Shown in pieces: positions 12,821 to 26,233 of a stretch of DNA of 64,000 nt. This stretch comes from Rotaria macrura (lineage: Eukaryota; Rotifera; Eurotatoria; Philodinida; Philodinidae). The stretch is taken from NCBI GenBank assembly GCA_900239685.1, contig OENT01000197.1:64224-128223 (forward strand), read 5' to 3'. A program made the position numbers and the translations under genes. A model generated the notes under the pieces. That model was not told the DNA's origin, did no database searches, and was given only the letters and a program-made list of their open reading frames with translations. Each line of letters opens with the position of its first letter. Position 1 is the first letter of the stretch.

Positions 12821-15077
12821 TATGTACATACGTTGGGCTCTGCTGTCTTTGACTAGGATAAATAAACTGAAAGCTTTTGGTTTCTGTTGATAATAAATAA
12901 TCTTGATAAATGATACAAGATAAGCAAAAGAAGATTAACACCAAGTTTCGTATTTCTGTTTTCTTTTTATGGTAGAAATATGAATAATTTAGTATTTTAA
13001 TAAGTGAACATCGGTTGAAATCGATTCTCTAATTTATCATGAAAATGACTACGTTTTTTCTCTGTTGATTCAATAGCTGTTTCGTGTCATATTGAGTTCA
13101 AGTTAAGCAATTACTTTTTGTCTTCGATTCAATAGTAAGACAAACGAATGGGATAAAGATTTGCCCTCAAAAAGAAAAAATCATTTATTTTTCTGCAGAT
13201 CTAATTAAAACTTCATCAAGTGATAAATTACTTTTGAAATAAGTCTTAAGCTTCATTAGATAAGACCTATTATCATGACAGAAATTCTAAGGGGATTAAC
13301 TTGCAAATGTTACTATTATTAGGTTATGACTATTTGATTAAATTTTCAAAAGTGAAATGTCGGGTTTCCCGTCAGGTACTCGTAAAGAACGACATTAAAG
13401 TTCATACGTTACATGAATAATGTTCTATGAAAAGGTCATATTTCTCTAAAATATATATTGTCCTGAAATAGAAAACATCATAACGAACTTTGTTCTTTAG
13501 TGGAATGCAATCTTTAATCTCAGTATCAACCATTAGAAGATAAGAAGAAATCTGAGACAGACAAATCCTATGGGATCGTTAGTCCTAACAAAATTTCAAG
13601 TTGAAAATCGATTTCCTTACTTAGCTATCTACAACATATCTTAAATGAAAATATTCACTAAAATAATCCTACATAAGAAAAGACAGTGGAATAAATACAA
13701 ATTTTTCAAGATTCTCACTCGTATCTACATGATACGACAAAATTCATCATAAGAAACGTTATCACTTTGTCAGATTATTTTTTTCAAATCATGAAAAAGT
13801 ATAAAATTCATCTACTAAACGTTCTCTTCGCACCATATACAACCGATGCATGTTGAGCAAATAAAACTTGATTCAAATTCGAAAACTGATTCCGATAGTT
13901 AAAGACTGTTGCTATCGTTTCAAATACAACAACAGTAGAAACATCAAATAGAAACTAATACTTCTATCAGTAACTATGACTTTGATGGCGAGAAGCATGG
14001 CAAGTATATTAAAAGAATTTAATTCAAAATGTCACGAAATCATACCGATGTAATTACTCTGAACTAGAAAACTCTTTAGATTTCCGCATTTACAATTTTT
14101 CATGCTGAAATAAATAAATAAATAAAAAAGACTTTTCCTACAAAAATCATGTTATGATGCCAAGATTTAAATGTAATGCAATTGAAATAATCTATTTCAG
14201 CTAGTAACTAGTATTTCGAAATAATTTGAGAAACATTAATGAACTCTTACTTCGATATCGAACAAGTATTTCTTTTCTTTTGACTCATACAACAAGATAT
14301 TATCTATTGAAAAAAGATCTCATTATTAATCAATGAGTTGTGTCTTCCATAGAATCATGATTTGAATATAATATCAAATAAAAAATAGTTTTTGTTTGCA
14401 TTTAATTTACAAAAAAAAAAGAAAGAATGTTTGTTTTTACAGATAGCCGTCTCTCTTCCTTAATGTCTTTTTTCCTAAAGAACAAAAACAAACAAAACAC
14501 GCGAATGCACACAGAAGAAAAAACGAGAACTATACACAAAAAGGAAAGAAACAAGAAATTGATAAAACGAAAGGGCCAACGTAGAAATCGATCTAGGTAC
14601 GTGCTGTTATATATACAAGCAAAATAGTCAAACACGCATAGACGCATATCTTTTATTTTCTTATTTTATACAAGTGAAAGAATTATTCTGTTGTTTTTCT
14701 CTTCTTCATCGTAAATATACAACATTAAAAAGAAACAAAGAAAAAAAAACGAAGATCACAGATGAAACAATGACACATTGTAATGAATAGAATATACTTT
14801 ATATACATGAAACTGCCTCTTGTTTTTCTTCCTAAACGTTATACACATATAGAAACAAACAACCATTAAAGTTGATTGTGAAGCAATGAAACACATATGA
14901 TCAAATGAGACAAAACCGGGGCTAATGAGCTGTCCTTTTCTATTTACAATACACAAACATACATACATACACACATACACACACGCACACGTTAAAATTA
15001 ATAGGTACCTGAACATGGTTTGGTTGATATACACGTATATTTATATATAAATATATACAAAATAATCTTTTTACATT
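12821..15077. other. Intergenic region between convergent genes
   Basis: Contains the COX18 polyadenylation signal at 12861-12866. Near the right end there is a long purine- and pyrimidine-biased 3' untranslated-like tract (about 14400-15077) for the minus-strand ankyrin gene, with CA/TA-rich simple sequence at 14950-14990. No coding frame with domain features was found. Confidence 0.45.
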
Positions 15078-15816
15078 TTACAACATGCCAATTTGATTGA
15101 ATACAGATTCATCATCGCCATAAAGATCAATAAGTACGCCTAACACTTGAGGATGTTCATGTGCAAGTGCCCATTCAATAAGAGATTTGTCACCAGTTTT
15201 GCGTTGTTCATCATAGCGACGCCAATCGACACCATGTTTGAGTAGCGTAACCACAACTAAACCTTGATTACATTCAATAGCTCGTTCTAATGGTGTTTTA
15301 TTTTCAAAACCAGCATAATCAACAGGAAATCCACGTGATAACAGATAATCAATAATATCCAAACGACCAAAAGCTATGGCAACATTTAATGCTGACTCTC
15401 GAGCAACTGATATACAATACTGAAGAAAGAAAATAATAATTTATAAAATAATATAGAAATTCAGAGTACGAACGAAATCAACTTACAGGATTGTGACCGA
15501 GATGAAGAAGTAGATCAACCATAGCAAGTCGTCCATTGGCAATAGCTGTATACAGTGGTGTATGTCCATTTAAGTCAAGTAAACAAGTATCAGCCACCAA
15601 TGGTTGTTGTCGAAGACGACTATGTAAGCGTATTATACCTGAAACATCATTTGTTCGAACAGCATGATGTAAATCGAATTTAGGTATCGGTAAATCATTT
15701 TGTTGTTGTGAAGATTTTCCTGCATAAGATGCATGTTGATATGGAGCATAGTGAGTACGATGTTGAGAAACTACAGAACCACTATTATGATGATGAAAAT
15801 TATTCTCAGTCAACAT
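15078..15816 (-). CDS. Small ankyrin-repeat protein, two exons
   Basis: Minus-strand exons 15816-15487 and 15419-15078 are separated by a 67 bp GT-AG intron in phase 0. They encode 223 residues. I chose the first ATG, at 15816; the frame continues a few codons further but without another ATG. Residues up to about 45 are His/Ser/Gln-rich and probably disordered. At least four ankyrin repeats follow: one with HHAVRTNDVSGIIRL, then TPLYTAIANGRLAMVDLLLH, then ALNVAIAFGRLDIIDYLLSR, then TPLERAIECNQGLVVVTLLK, and a last partial repeat. This is a typical protein-binding scaffold. No orthologue is recognised and no other domain is present. Confidence 0.78.
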
Positions 15817-18800
15817 GTTACTTGTGATCAAGATGGAAACACAGAGGAAAAATATTTATATTTATATATCTGAAAGAAATATGTCATTCATCAGTCATAA
15901 GAACAGATATACGTATCTATGACATTCTTCGTTTTGTCGTCGTTACTTTTTCATTACTCTAGACCACTAGTTAAACATATTCTTAACACATTTTTCGTTC
16001 TCTTTTAAACGAACGAAAAGAAAAACTAAAGCTTGCGCTTATTATTCACACATAATTCGTGATTCGATAAATGTAAGAAAAAAAAGGAAAATTTTGTTTT
16101 ACTTTTTTTACTCTGCGTACAATTGCTTGCCTAGTGATGCCAGTGTCAACTGTTAATATTAATAAGAAACCGAAGGAAAGAAAACGATCGGGGAAATTGA
16201 CCTCTATTTTGCAATCTATATCATGATGGTTATATCTTCATCAAATACTCGCTCATATGTTTCATCGACAGAATGAATATGACGCACGTCCCTGTTTCTT
16301 TACATTCTTATTTTCCCTTGCATCTAATCAACCATCATTTTTATTTGATGATTTCATTGCCAACGATGCACAATGATGCAAGACCTTGTTCTCAAAAGAT
16401 ACGAAGGAATTGTTATTCAAAAAAGTAAAGTGTAAAAAGGGATATGAAGAGACGCAAAAGAAAACAAATCACAGTCTATAAATTTATTTCGTATACATTT
16501 ATATTCATATACTAGTAATTGCTTGTATATGAATATATATATACTCACACACATATCTACGTATATGTACATTACTCAATCAATCGTAAACTTACTGCTA
16601 CGATCTACAACAATGTATGCATTTTCTGTTTCTTTTTTTTGAGTAGTTTATGGGCATGTCTTTCTCTTCTTTATATGCGATGTGAGCTACATTCAGTCAC
16701 ACGTTTATTTGAAGATGAAAGCATCATCGACATCCACGTCACTATTGCTACCTTTGCTCTTTCGACGAACGAAGAAAATAAAAGCAGAAACGAAAAAAAA
16801 GAAATCACCCAATTCACTTTATAATACAAAAAAAAGGAAAAAACGATGCAGATAAAAAGAAACAGCAATATCGTTGTTATTATTTGCTGCTACTACAGTT
16901 TTTGTCGATAGGCAAATCAAGTAATAATACCACGCCACCAGTGCATGTTCTGCCCCTTCTTTTTTTTTTCTTCTTCTACTACTAAAAAACCACACGCGAC
17001 AGCTGCCCGTCGAGAATATATCGTTAGAATACGATGATAGAAATAAAAAAAAGCAGGAAAAGACAAGCTATAGCCTTGCTTCATCGGGAAACAACGGGGG
17101 CGAATTATTAGCAATACGTGGGCAAAAATACAGAGAAAGAATAGAAGTAGTTTTCTACTCACTATTTATCCTCATTCTCAACGACGTTTGCATTTAAAAG
17201 CAAAAGAAAAAGAAAAGAAAATAGACAGCTCGTCGAATTAGTTTAGTAGAAGAATTTTCGAGAAGCAAAGAACAGTACTAACTGCTGGCTTCTATTGATC
17301 TGACAGATAAATAATCAAATAAAGCAAAAACTTCGGAAGTAAAAGAGACTAAGATGAAAAAACATTCAAAAATAAAAAATTACTAAGCTGAGGTGTAAAT
17401 GAATGAAATATATATATATACGCGCGCGCGTGTGTGTGTATGTGTATGCAACATGATAAAGATGCTTACATAAGAAGGAGAAAAAAGGGAAGACTGATAA
17501 AAGTTTTCTTGAATATATCACACTGAAAAAAAAACCCTGATTTGTATTTTACATTCATAATTCGATTTAAAGCATGAAAAATCGTGTCAATGTTTTTCTT
17601 TGTACTTTTGTTTATTTATTCATACTTTATTTTTCTTGTAAAAAGTATTTTACAATCTCGTACGAAAATCACCCGATAAGTACTATTCTATATAGTAAAT
17701 ATGTGATATGCAAGTATTTAATATATACAATAACAGGAAAAGAACTGTAATCAAAGTTTTTCTTCACGATTACTCTTGGTATTTATCAAATCATTATTTG
17801 ATAGAGCAGAAAATGAATGGTATAATTTTTTCTTTGTGTACAAATTATGATTTAAGTGTCCTTCGATCAAGGTTACTCGCTGTCTGATATACGGCCAAGG
17901 ATTGTTTGATTCGATTTTAAATAAAAAGTACTATGAGAACATCGAACAGAAGTCTCAGTATACGAAGCTTTTATCAGAATTTGATTTTCTTTTTTGAGTC
18001 TACATTTCAAATAGTATCAGGAAAAAAGAACATTTTTTTTTCTTGCTTCATTTGAGTATCCATAGTCTATGAATGATGTCTACTAGGATTAGATTTCCGT
18101 CAATGACACGAATTGTAAATACAATGAATGAAAAGATCGGACAAAAGAAGAACTCCACGAACTGAGCTCTTCAACATATGATATCTTGAATTTCTTTTTA
18201 TCCCGTCATAACATACGTCGTCATTAACTCTCAAAAAATTCCAATAAAATATTTTCTTAATTGATGACAGTAGTTAGATTTAGAGTCAACGCTGAAATAA
18301 AACATCGAAAAAGATTCTAGAAAAAAATAAGTTCAAAGTAAAAGAAAAAATGCTTCATTACTTACCTAATAACATACTACAGATAGTAAAAAGTCCTTCA
18401 TGTTTGAGAAAGCAAGAATAAAAGGTACGAAGTATTTTTAAGAAGTCATTCGGAAATTTTATGATGATAAGTGTAGATTCCTAGGTGAACGGTTCAACAA
18501 CACGGCGCAAGTGATGCTAAATTTCTACTAGGATAGGATTATTGATTCATCAAATTGCACCTGAAAATGATCTATTGTTCAGGTCTACATCTAGTACGGT
18601 ATTCGTTGTGATCCTTTGGAAGATATCTAGAATGTAATAATGATTAAAATGTAAATACGTATTAAAAAATGAAAGATAGATGAGCCACAATCTTTGTGCC
18701 CTCGCAACAGCTAAGCTTCCGAATTTGGACGATTCATAGATTAGAAACATAGGAAATTATTATATTGAAAACTTTATTAAAAATAGCTGAAAAATAAATA

Positions 18801-21610
18801 ACAATCTTGGTCCTTTGAATTATTCATTTCATGGATACACATGAAAATGATTATTCAAATATTGTAGTTTTTCGTTCGTATAACATACGTTTAGCTAATT
18901 TAACAGTTTCAGCTTCTGTTTTTTCACAAACGATTATATTTACATGTTATTCTGTTTTAAGATCTTTGAAAGCTCTGTACTAAATAGATGAGTGTTAATG
19001 AACTGAATTCGGAATAGCAAAAGAAAATAAATGAGTGCGCTTTCTTCGTTTCCTCTCCACATATATATATATATACAATTTGTCCAGTTAATAACTAATC
19101 AGATATTGAGAAATTTTTTCGTTCCATACATAGGTTCGTTGGTATACTCAGCTCGAATACTAGCTAGCAGAGATGTCCATTGGACAGCTTAAGAAAAAGT
19201 TACCCTGTAGACCCCTCAGGCGACTATTCACTTGCATATATGATTGAAAGTATATTAATTAATTTATACTGAAAATTATTCATTTAATTTGTTAAATATT
19301 TTGATTAAAATTAAATTTAAAAAAAACCTTGAGTTTTGTGTCACTGTATATAATATAATGAGTCTTCGTAGTGATTGTCAACATATACTCGAGAACTAAA
19401 TTGATATTATCATATGTTCACATACCGTTCGTACGGAGAAGACCCATTTCAATATCAGTGTTCTCGCTGATTGTATATATTTTCGATTGAACTATTAGAA
19501 TGTAAATAACTGTTCGTCATTAATAATTTTAAGATACATGGATTTGAAAGTAAATTTGACATCGTAGAAATAGTCTCGTCCGTAAGCACGTGATTATTGT
19601 AAGGTTATAAATAAGGATGTTGTTTAGAATTCGAGGAGTGAAAGAATTAGATGTATTTCTTTTGCTAAATTCATTATTATAATTCAGAGAATCATCTCAA
19701 CAGCAGTAGAATATTTCGTGACTGATTCTTTCAAAAAAATACAGATGTTCAAGATTTGAGATATTATCAATATCTCAAATATTACATCATTTTGACTTAT
19801 GCTTTTGATGTAATGATTTTGAATCAAATTTTTCCCGTGCATCACGAAACGTCTAATTATTTAGGAAATGAGGTAAAATACTTTGCTTCGACCCAAAAAT
19901 AAACGACCTCGACTACTTTCTAGTATATTTTATTCATGACAATTCTCATTTTTAAGCAAATTGAAAATTCGTCCCACGCATCACGACAAAAAACCTCTTT
20001 CCTAACAATAACAATAACAACGTTCTCCAATACACATTTGCAGACTGCGGATATTCTAACAACAAACACTTCCTTTAATGAAACCATGATTGTCTAGGTC
20101 GAGAAAATCTTTAAAATAGTTGAGAATTTTGTTCTACAAGGTTCATGATTACTTGCAAGTTCATAAGAACGACATTTTCAAAGAATATACTTCGATAAAA
20201 GATCAAAATTCTATTGTAGAAAACAAAATCGTTTCGAAATTTTCGTTCCTAACTCACAAAGATGAGATGTATAGGAGACATAAACATTGTCACGAATGAA
20301 AGATACTAATTAGTATTGGATGTCGTTTATTGAGCAATAAATAAGGTTCATTATGTTTCAAAAACTTGTGTCACAGTTAAAATTGAATGTAATTTATCTA
20401 AAATACTGACACATTGTATGAATAGTAATCTTTCACATTACAAATTGATTAGAAATTCTTACGTATGATTGTTTTTGTACTTAAAAAAGAGTAAATTTTC
20501 GATCTACTTTTCTAAATAACATTCAAAATGAAGTCCAAAGTTGAACTTCGAACACAATGCTCGGTAGAACATTTAGAATCGTACGTAATATTCTATGACA
20601 ATATGTCCTTAGGCTATTACCATGTGAAATGTACTTATCTTCAAGTCATATATCTTTACTTTTATCTAACAGACTATGTTGAATAAAGTAAGTACGCTCG
20701 GTTTCATTCTATTGAAGTGACGTTGCATTTAACCATATCACATATCACTTTGTTGAATGATTCATAAATTATTAATGTCCATTGTAACAATAATCATGAT
20801 AAATAATCTAGTTAATTAATTTTTGTATCTAAATCAAATCAAAGAAGTAAACATATATATTTTACTAGATGTTTCTGTTTTTCGAAAAATAGAATTTTGA
20901 TTCTTTAACGATATAATTTACATGTCTTTGGACTTTGACTTTTGTTAATACTAGTTTCTATTTATTGAAGGTATGCCAATATCCCTAGAGATTCCTGGAG
21001 AAAATAAGTTTCATGAATTTTTCTTTTTACTCGATATTATTTATTTAAAGGCTACTGACACAATAGCATGACTCCAGATATATTGAGAAATTTAAAAAAA
21101 AAATATTCCATAAATGAATCCACAATACATTGACGAGTATGAGTTGGTCGAAATCTTTTATGGGATTCTCATAATGATAGTCATGTAAAATTTTTTCGGC
21201 TTAATACAAGAAAATGATCATTACAAAGAATCTAATCGAACTAAGACTGTTTTCTTTAATAGATATCTACGACTTTCTCCTTTGCATTATAATTGAGACA
21301 GTAACATGTGAATTTGAAGAATACACACGTTTGAATATGTTCATAATAGGAGACCTTGTTCAATATAAGAGGTTATACGAAGAATAAAAAAATTCGATGT
21401 TTCGTTGTACATGTTGTTGCTCATATATTGAAAAGAAAATATTTCTAAAACATAATTGAACGATCATTTACATTGGTAGAAATAATAATTGTTCATCTTA
21501 CGTTTTGTACTGTATTTGTAGATTCTAATATGAATTTCTGTAAACAGTGATCTTTTTAAGAAGAAAAAAAAACACAAGAAATCTTTATTCAAGTAGAAAA
21601 TACACAAAAT
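15817..21610. other. Long gene-poor region
   Basis: About 5.8 kb. The left part, especially 16920-17120, is richer in GC and pyrimidine runs and may hold the promoter and 5' untranslated exons of the minus-strand ankyrin gene. It also contains a composite TA/CG/TG simple repeat (17408-17448), a perfect hairpin pair (19755-19814) and a short minus-strand coding-looking relic (18851-18946). I find no intact gene. Confidence 0.45.
17408..17448. repeat. Composite dinucleotide microsatellite (TA)n(CG)n(TG)n
   Basis: Alternating purine-pyrimidine tract passing from AT steps through CGCGCG to TGTGTG. Such tracts can adopt Z-form DNA. It lies upstream of the small ankyrin gene and has no coding content. 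Confidence 0.85.
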
Positions 21611-22144
21611 CTATTCAGTCGAATTAAGCATCATTTCTTTTCGTAATTTCTCAAGTGCATGTCTATGCGCTATGAGCATAGTTTTTTGTATATATGCTTT
21701 AAAAATTGTCCATGATTTACCATGAAATTGGTCGGTTACAATTGTTGTCGTTGATTTTAATGTATTTCTATGTAAACAATATTTATGGTATGCGAGCATT
21801 ATACCTAATTGAGTACGAACAGTACTTGATAAACAATAAGTTTCTTGATCAATATTCATTTTTACATAGTAAGTTGAGAGCATATTTATTTTCCATGATG
21901 GAACTAATGGAATGCGATCAGTTACTTCATAATATGTACAAGTTGTATTAATTTTTTCTAATACTTTAACATCAATAACAAATGGATGAAGCTTCCAAAC
22001 ATTATTCACAATAACATCAAATGTAGATGCGAGAGGAGCATCAATAGATATTACTTGTTTACCATCAAATGGTATTGGATAGATTACAATAGCTATACAT
22101 ATTGGAATGGCGAAAAGAAGCAAACGACGTTTGTTACTGAACAT
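21611..22144 (-). CDS. Membrane-anchored START/SRPBCC-like protein, single exon
   Basis: A single open frame of 177 residues with a clear ATG at 22144. Residues 6-25 (RLLLFAIPICIAIVIYPIPF) form one hydrophobic anchor or uncleaved signal. The remainder fits the START/SRPBCC (polyketide cyclase-like) fold. An opening strand is followed by the family-like phrase IDAPLASTFDVI and then HPFVIDVKVLEK. Next comes YEVTDRIPLVPSWK, several amphipathic strands (TTTIVTDQFHGKSW) and a long C-terminal helix. Proteins of this fold bind lipids or other hydrophobic ligands in a deep cavity. The ligand here is unknown. The fold call rests on pattern recognition and not on an alignment. No intron is needed, so retroposition or foreign origin cannot be excluded. 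Confidence 0.6.
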   Translation of the reverse strand: MFSNKRRLLLFAIPICIAIVIYPIPFDGKQVISIDAPLASTFDVIVNNVWKLHPFVIDVKVLEKINTTCTYYEVTDRIPLVPSWKINMLSTYYVKMNIDQETYCLSSTVRTQLGIMLAYHKYCLHRNTLKSTTTIVTDQFHGKSWTIFKAYIQKTMLIAHRHALEKLRKEMMLNSTE

Positions 22145-25100
22145 AATGGTTCCTTTTTTTATTCAAGCTAATTCATTACACAATATAACCCTCTTGATGA
22201 TGAACAACAGATCGAACGATCGACACACTAAGCCAATGTTACGATGAGAGCCAACAGTGGGCGCCAGAGTCTTGTTCGAAATTCATTGCATATATTAGAA
22301 GTAGATCTATACTCTTAAGAATTATTCTAACATCGTTATAAAACACAGAAACATAAGTGTTTTCATCAAAGTTCGAACCATAATAGTCTCAAAGTATATC
22401 ATTTACTCGGCTACTCGATACAAATCCAAACATTTACGAGTATATTTCTGACAGTCACCTATCACACGCGTTGATCTCTACGGTGATTGACATTTGTAGA
22501 TTGGTACCCATATCAGTGAAGTATAGTATAAAATGCATCGTTGGGAATAATGGTTCTGCTCTTTTGTTCTTGTCAAGATTAGCTGTGATCTTTCACCAGA
22601 TGTTACAGTATCGTTTGTCTGTTGATGATTACGTCACGATGTATGTTTTCTTTTTGTGTGCATATCATTATGCTTGTTAAATTATCTTCTATCATAGTTT
22701 TGATAAATATAATTGAATGAAAAAGAAAAACCCTACAAAATCAAACATTCAGTGAACAACTGAGTTTTTTCTGACTCATAAAATGATTTACTCAACTATA
22801 TAATTCAAAGAGAAAAAAAATAGAAGACAATCCATCAAGTTCTTGTCTGTATAATTGTACGGCTGAAAATTTATTCAATGAAGATTACATTAATATGTAT
22901 TCGTACTAATGAGTTCCGTATTTGAAAGTTGATCTAGCAAGAAAAGTCTCGTAATGAATCAATTATTGTCAATTCGGAAAACTATGTGTAACATACACAG
23001 ATTTTCGTACATACTAGGAAATGATTCGGTTTTTTTCATTGGAATAAATAATTCAGGATTTTTCAAAAATTTTCGAATGAGTCATCCCTAAGTTTATTAC
23101 TCTATAGAGATATTTCATTTTCAGTGAAGTTGTGTAGTCAACACAATGATGGACTTCTAGCACATGTACATGCAGCAGTGGGATCAAAAATGATTCGCTC
23201 ACTATTGTGAAAAGATCATTACCAAAATACTTTCATTTCATTAACTATTCTAGACCTTGACGAGCACATCTCAATTAAAACAGTTACATAAATTTGCTTA
23301 AATAGTGGAACTCTTCGTCGTGGAACACATCTAAACATATAAATTATGATGTCTCGAAGGAGCAACTTCTATGTTATTGAATTAAACAAAAAATGGAATT
23401 TTCGATGGAAAGAATATTACTAATCAGTATAATACTATTGATTTTTGATAGTACTCGAGTGAGGTCTTTTTATATAAATGCAAAAACTTGAAAAACTATC
23501 AAGTACTGTTTTGTATTACTTCCCTATTACACGTAAAAGGTTCAACAGAGAAACATCTTATAAGGGTAATTTCAAACGAATGACATAACTTAATGAATTA
23601 TATAAAGTTACACTGTAAAATACTGCAATGTTAAACCTTAAAAGAGTTCCTAGTGCTCTACTGAAATCAACATACTATTTTCTTTATTATCACTAATTAT
23701 CATGATACACGCATGAGAAATTAGAGCTCTATGCAAATATCAACGACAGTAACATTTTTCTATCTCAAAGACCTTTCTACTATTTCTGAATAACATACTT
23801 TGTAATGCGATATAGTTAACATGAATTGATAGACAACACTGAATTTCATTGTATAATTCTACGTAAAATATTGAATTTCTATTAATTATTGACAATTCAG
23901 AATATTGTTTTTCATGTATTTCATGAATAGAAACGTTTCTAACGTTCCGTATTGGAATGCAACATATGTGCTCTATCAAACTATAGCACTAGTTTAAATA
24001 TTGCTTTATTATTTATTTCCCAAACGACTCTTTTAATTTGTTTAATTAGTCAAAACATAAAATGTCATTCACTAGTTGTGCAAAGTTTTCCATGCCTAAA
24101 TTTGCTGAAATGCTATCAAAAGCTAATGTGTTTATGCTTACTGCTTGTTTCGCCTCAATCCTGATTCTTACTTTCCTTAATTCTGAAAAAAAGGAAGTTG
24201 CTATCATCGAATCGTTAGAATTTATTGATTTAAAACTGGTCTAACACAAAAATCTCCTTATTTAGACTACTTCATGAGATTTTTTCAAATGAAATACATG
24301 TATCAAGATCTCGAATCGGTAAAGAAATCAAAACATTTTGTTGCTGATAATAATTAATTGAACGCATACGAATAATTCTTTCACGTTAAAAATTGAGTTT
24401 AGTTGAAACATTCTGCGTAGAAAATAGAAATAGAGAAGTGGAAGCACTCGTCAAATAAATAACACAGGAACTAACTATAATGGAGTACATAATGATATAC
24501 AGTTGAACTCTGAAATCTATTCAACTCAGCCATGAAATAAAATATGGTGACCATCATAAAATGGATGAATGATTCTTGGCTCCACTGTACATAACACGTG
24601 ATGCAAAAGTCTTCGGACAAACGTCACACTGTCGTAGACCGTGTGACTGAGCTATAAATCAATCAAGTTTCTTTTTTCCATTCATTAGAAAGAGCAAAAT
24701 CCGAACTATAAATTTTGTGCCAAACAAACGTTCGAAAATCGAATATGCGAAGGAGAACAAATCAAACACCTCTAAAAGCGTACTTGCAACAGTTTTCCAG
24801 ATTGAAAAATCTGTATTTCTCAATTATTTCAAGTCGCCTCTATCAAATTTGAACAAAACGTACATGAAAATGTAGTACATCAAGAGCTCTGTTGATATCA
24901 ACATGTACAGAAGTTTTTAATTCCTTCTTAACTCTTTATTGATACACGTTGTAAACAAGAGAATTTTGTAACATCGAATCTTATGCAAAAACTATCACTC
25001 TTAAAGATAATCATTCACCATCTTCGGAAATCATACATGAAGTCAATTTATGTTGCGTTACTTATTCAAATTTTGATCGATCGTAGAAATTCCGCAGAAA

Positions 25101-26233
25101 AAATAATTCAAATAATATTTTTTATCTTTGTACATTTTTTAAGTATTACAAACGACTAAATTATTTAGTCTCCTTCAAAGAATGACATAGTTGGGTACAG
25201 AAACCAAGAATAAATTTAACTTCCAATACACCATTGGAAAGAGCACTGGTTATGCTAAAAACGTCATTATTTAACGTGTTTTCCTCATTTTTTATCTTCG
25301 GATGAAAAAAAAAGTAATAGAAAATGATGTTGCACTATAGTGAAGTTGCAAGAACCTTTAAAAATTTGCTTGATAGGAAATTTGTAGCTCAGACTTTGTT
25401 CTTTCCAATGCAGAAGTATTGGTTAGTTTATAACTCAACCAGACGGTCTAAGACAGTTTGATATTTGTCCAGAGGTTTTTGCATAGCATGTTAGCTAACT
25501 TTCGAATTTCAACTTAGATCTTTTGTTCTTTTTCGATTCATTAACACGCACATGATAAAACTATGACTCTTGAATCACTAACTCAACACCGACATATTCA
25601 ACGTTTTCATTTCGCATTGACTGCAAATAAAATGAAAGATCTCAAATTTTCAAAAACAACACTATTCTCAGTTAAGTTTTCTTGGAGTAGTACAACTTTA
25701 CTTTACAACTGTTGGATATTTCTGCAGTATTTATCTTTATGTTCCGTTTGAAATCTATCTATAGAATACTCATTACTAATCAAGATGAACATGGTGCGGA
25801 TACATTATCATGGTGATTTCGTCGTAGTCTTAACAATAGTAGAACTATAAAGCTATATGTTCATGAAAAATAGAACAACAGACATATATTCTAAGTTGTT
25901 CGTTTGATTAGTAACAATCCATAATAATATTACTGAATAATGATGAAGTAAAGTGTCGAAACCTTGCATCTCTTCCATCATTCTTCTTTTTCAATACAGA
26001 TTTTTGTTTTTATAAATATCTACTTTTAGACGAAGAAGCAACAATTAATTTCATATTTTACCCATATGTTGAAAAGATAAATATCAACCAAATCTTTGAA
26101 AAATGAATCATGTTTTCTTATGTTTATTCTCATCATTGCTAGCTATATTTCGAATGAATATTTCCATAATGCATTCTTAGAAATATCACACACTATATTC
26201 CAAAGCATTCATATACATCGTTCAATTATGTAC
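22145..26233. other. Gene-poor region
   Basis: About 4.1 kb of AT-rich sequence. The only frames are 60-80 codons long with no domain. One at 24062-24244 has a hydrophobic segment but no other sign of being a gene. I see no RNA gene or mobile element. Confidence 0.4.

Noticed and set aside
14402..15034. Frames of 66-92 codons on both strands below the small ankyrin gene
   Set aside because: Lys- or Phe-rich translations of purine and pyrimidine runs and CA repeats, lying where the 3' untranslated region is expected.
16519..17162. Several 65-101 codon frames upstream of the small ankyrin gene
   Set aside because: Low-complexity translation of TA, CA and poly-T tracts. More likely untranslated or promoter sequence.
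24062..24244. 60-codon plus-strand frame with a hydrophobic segment
   Set aside because: It has an ATG and a membrane-like stretch, but no homology pattern, promoter or polyadenylation signal nearby. Frames of this length are frequent by chance here.
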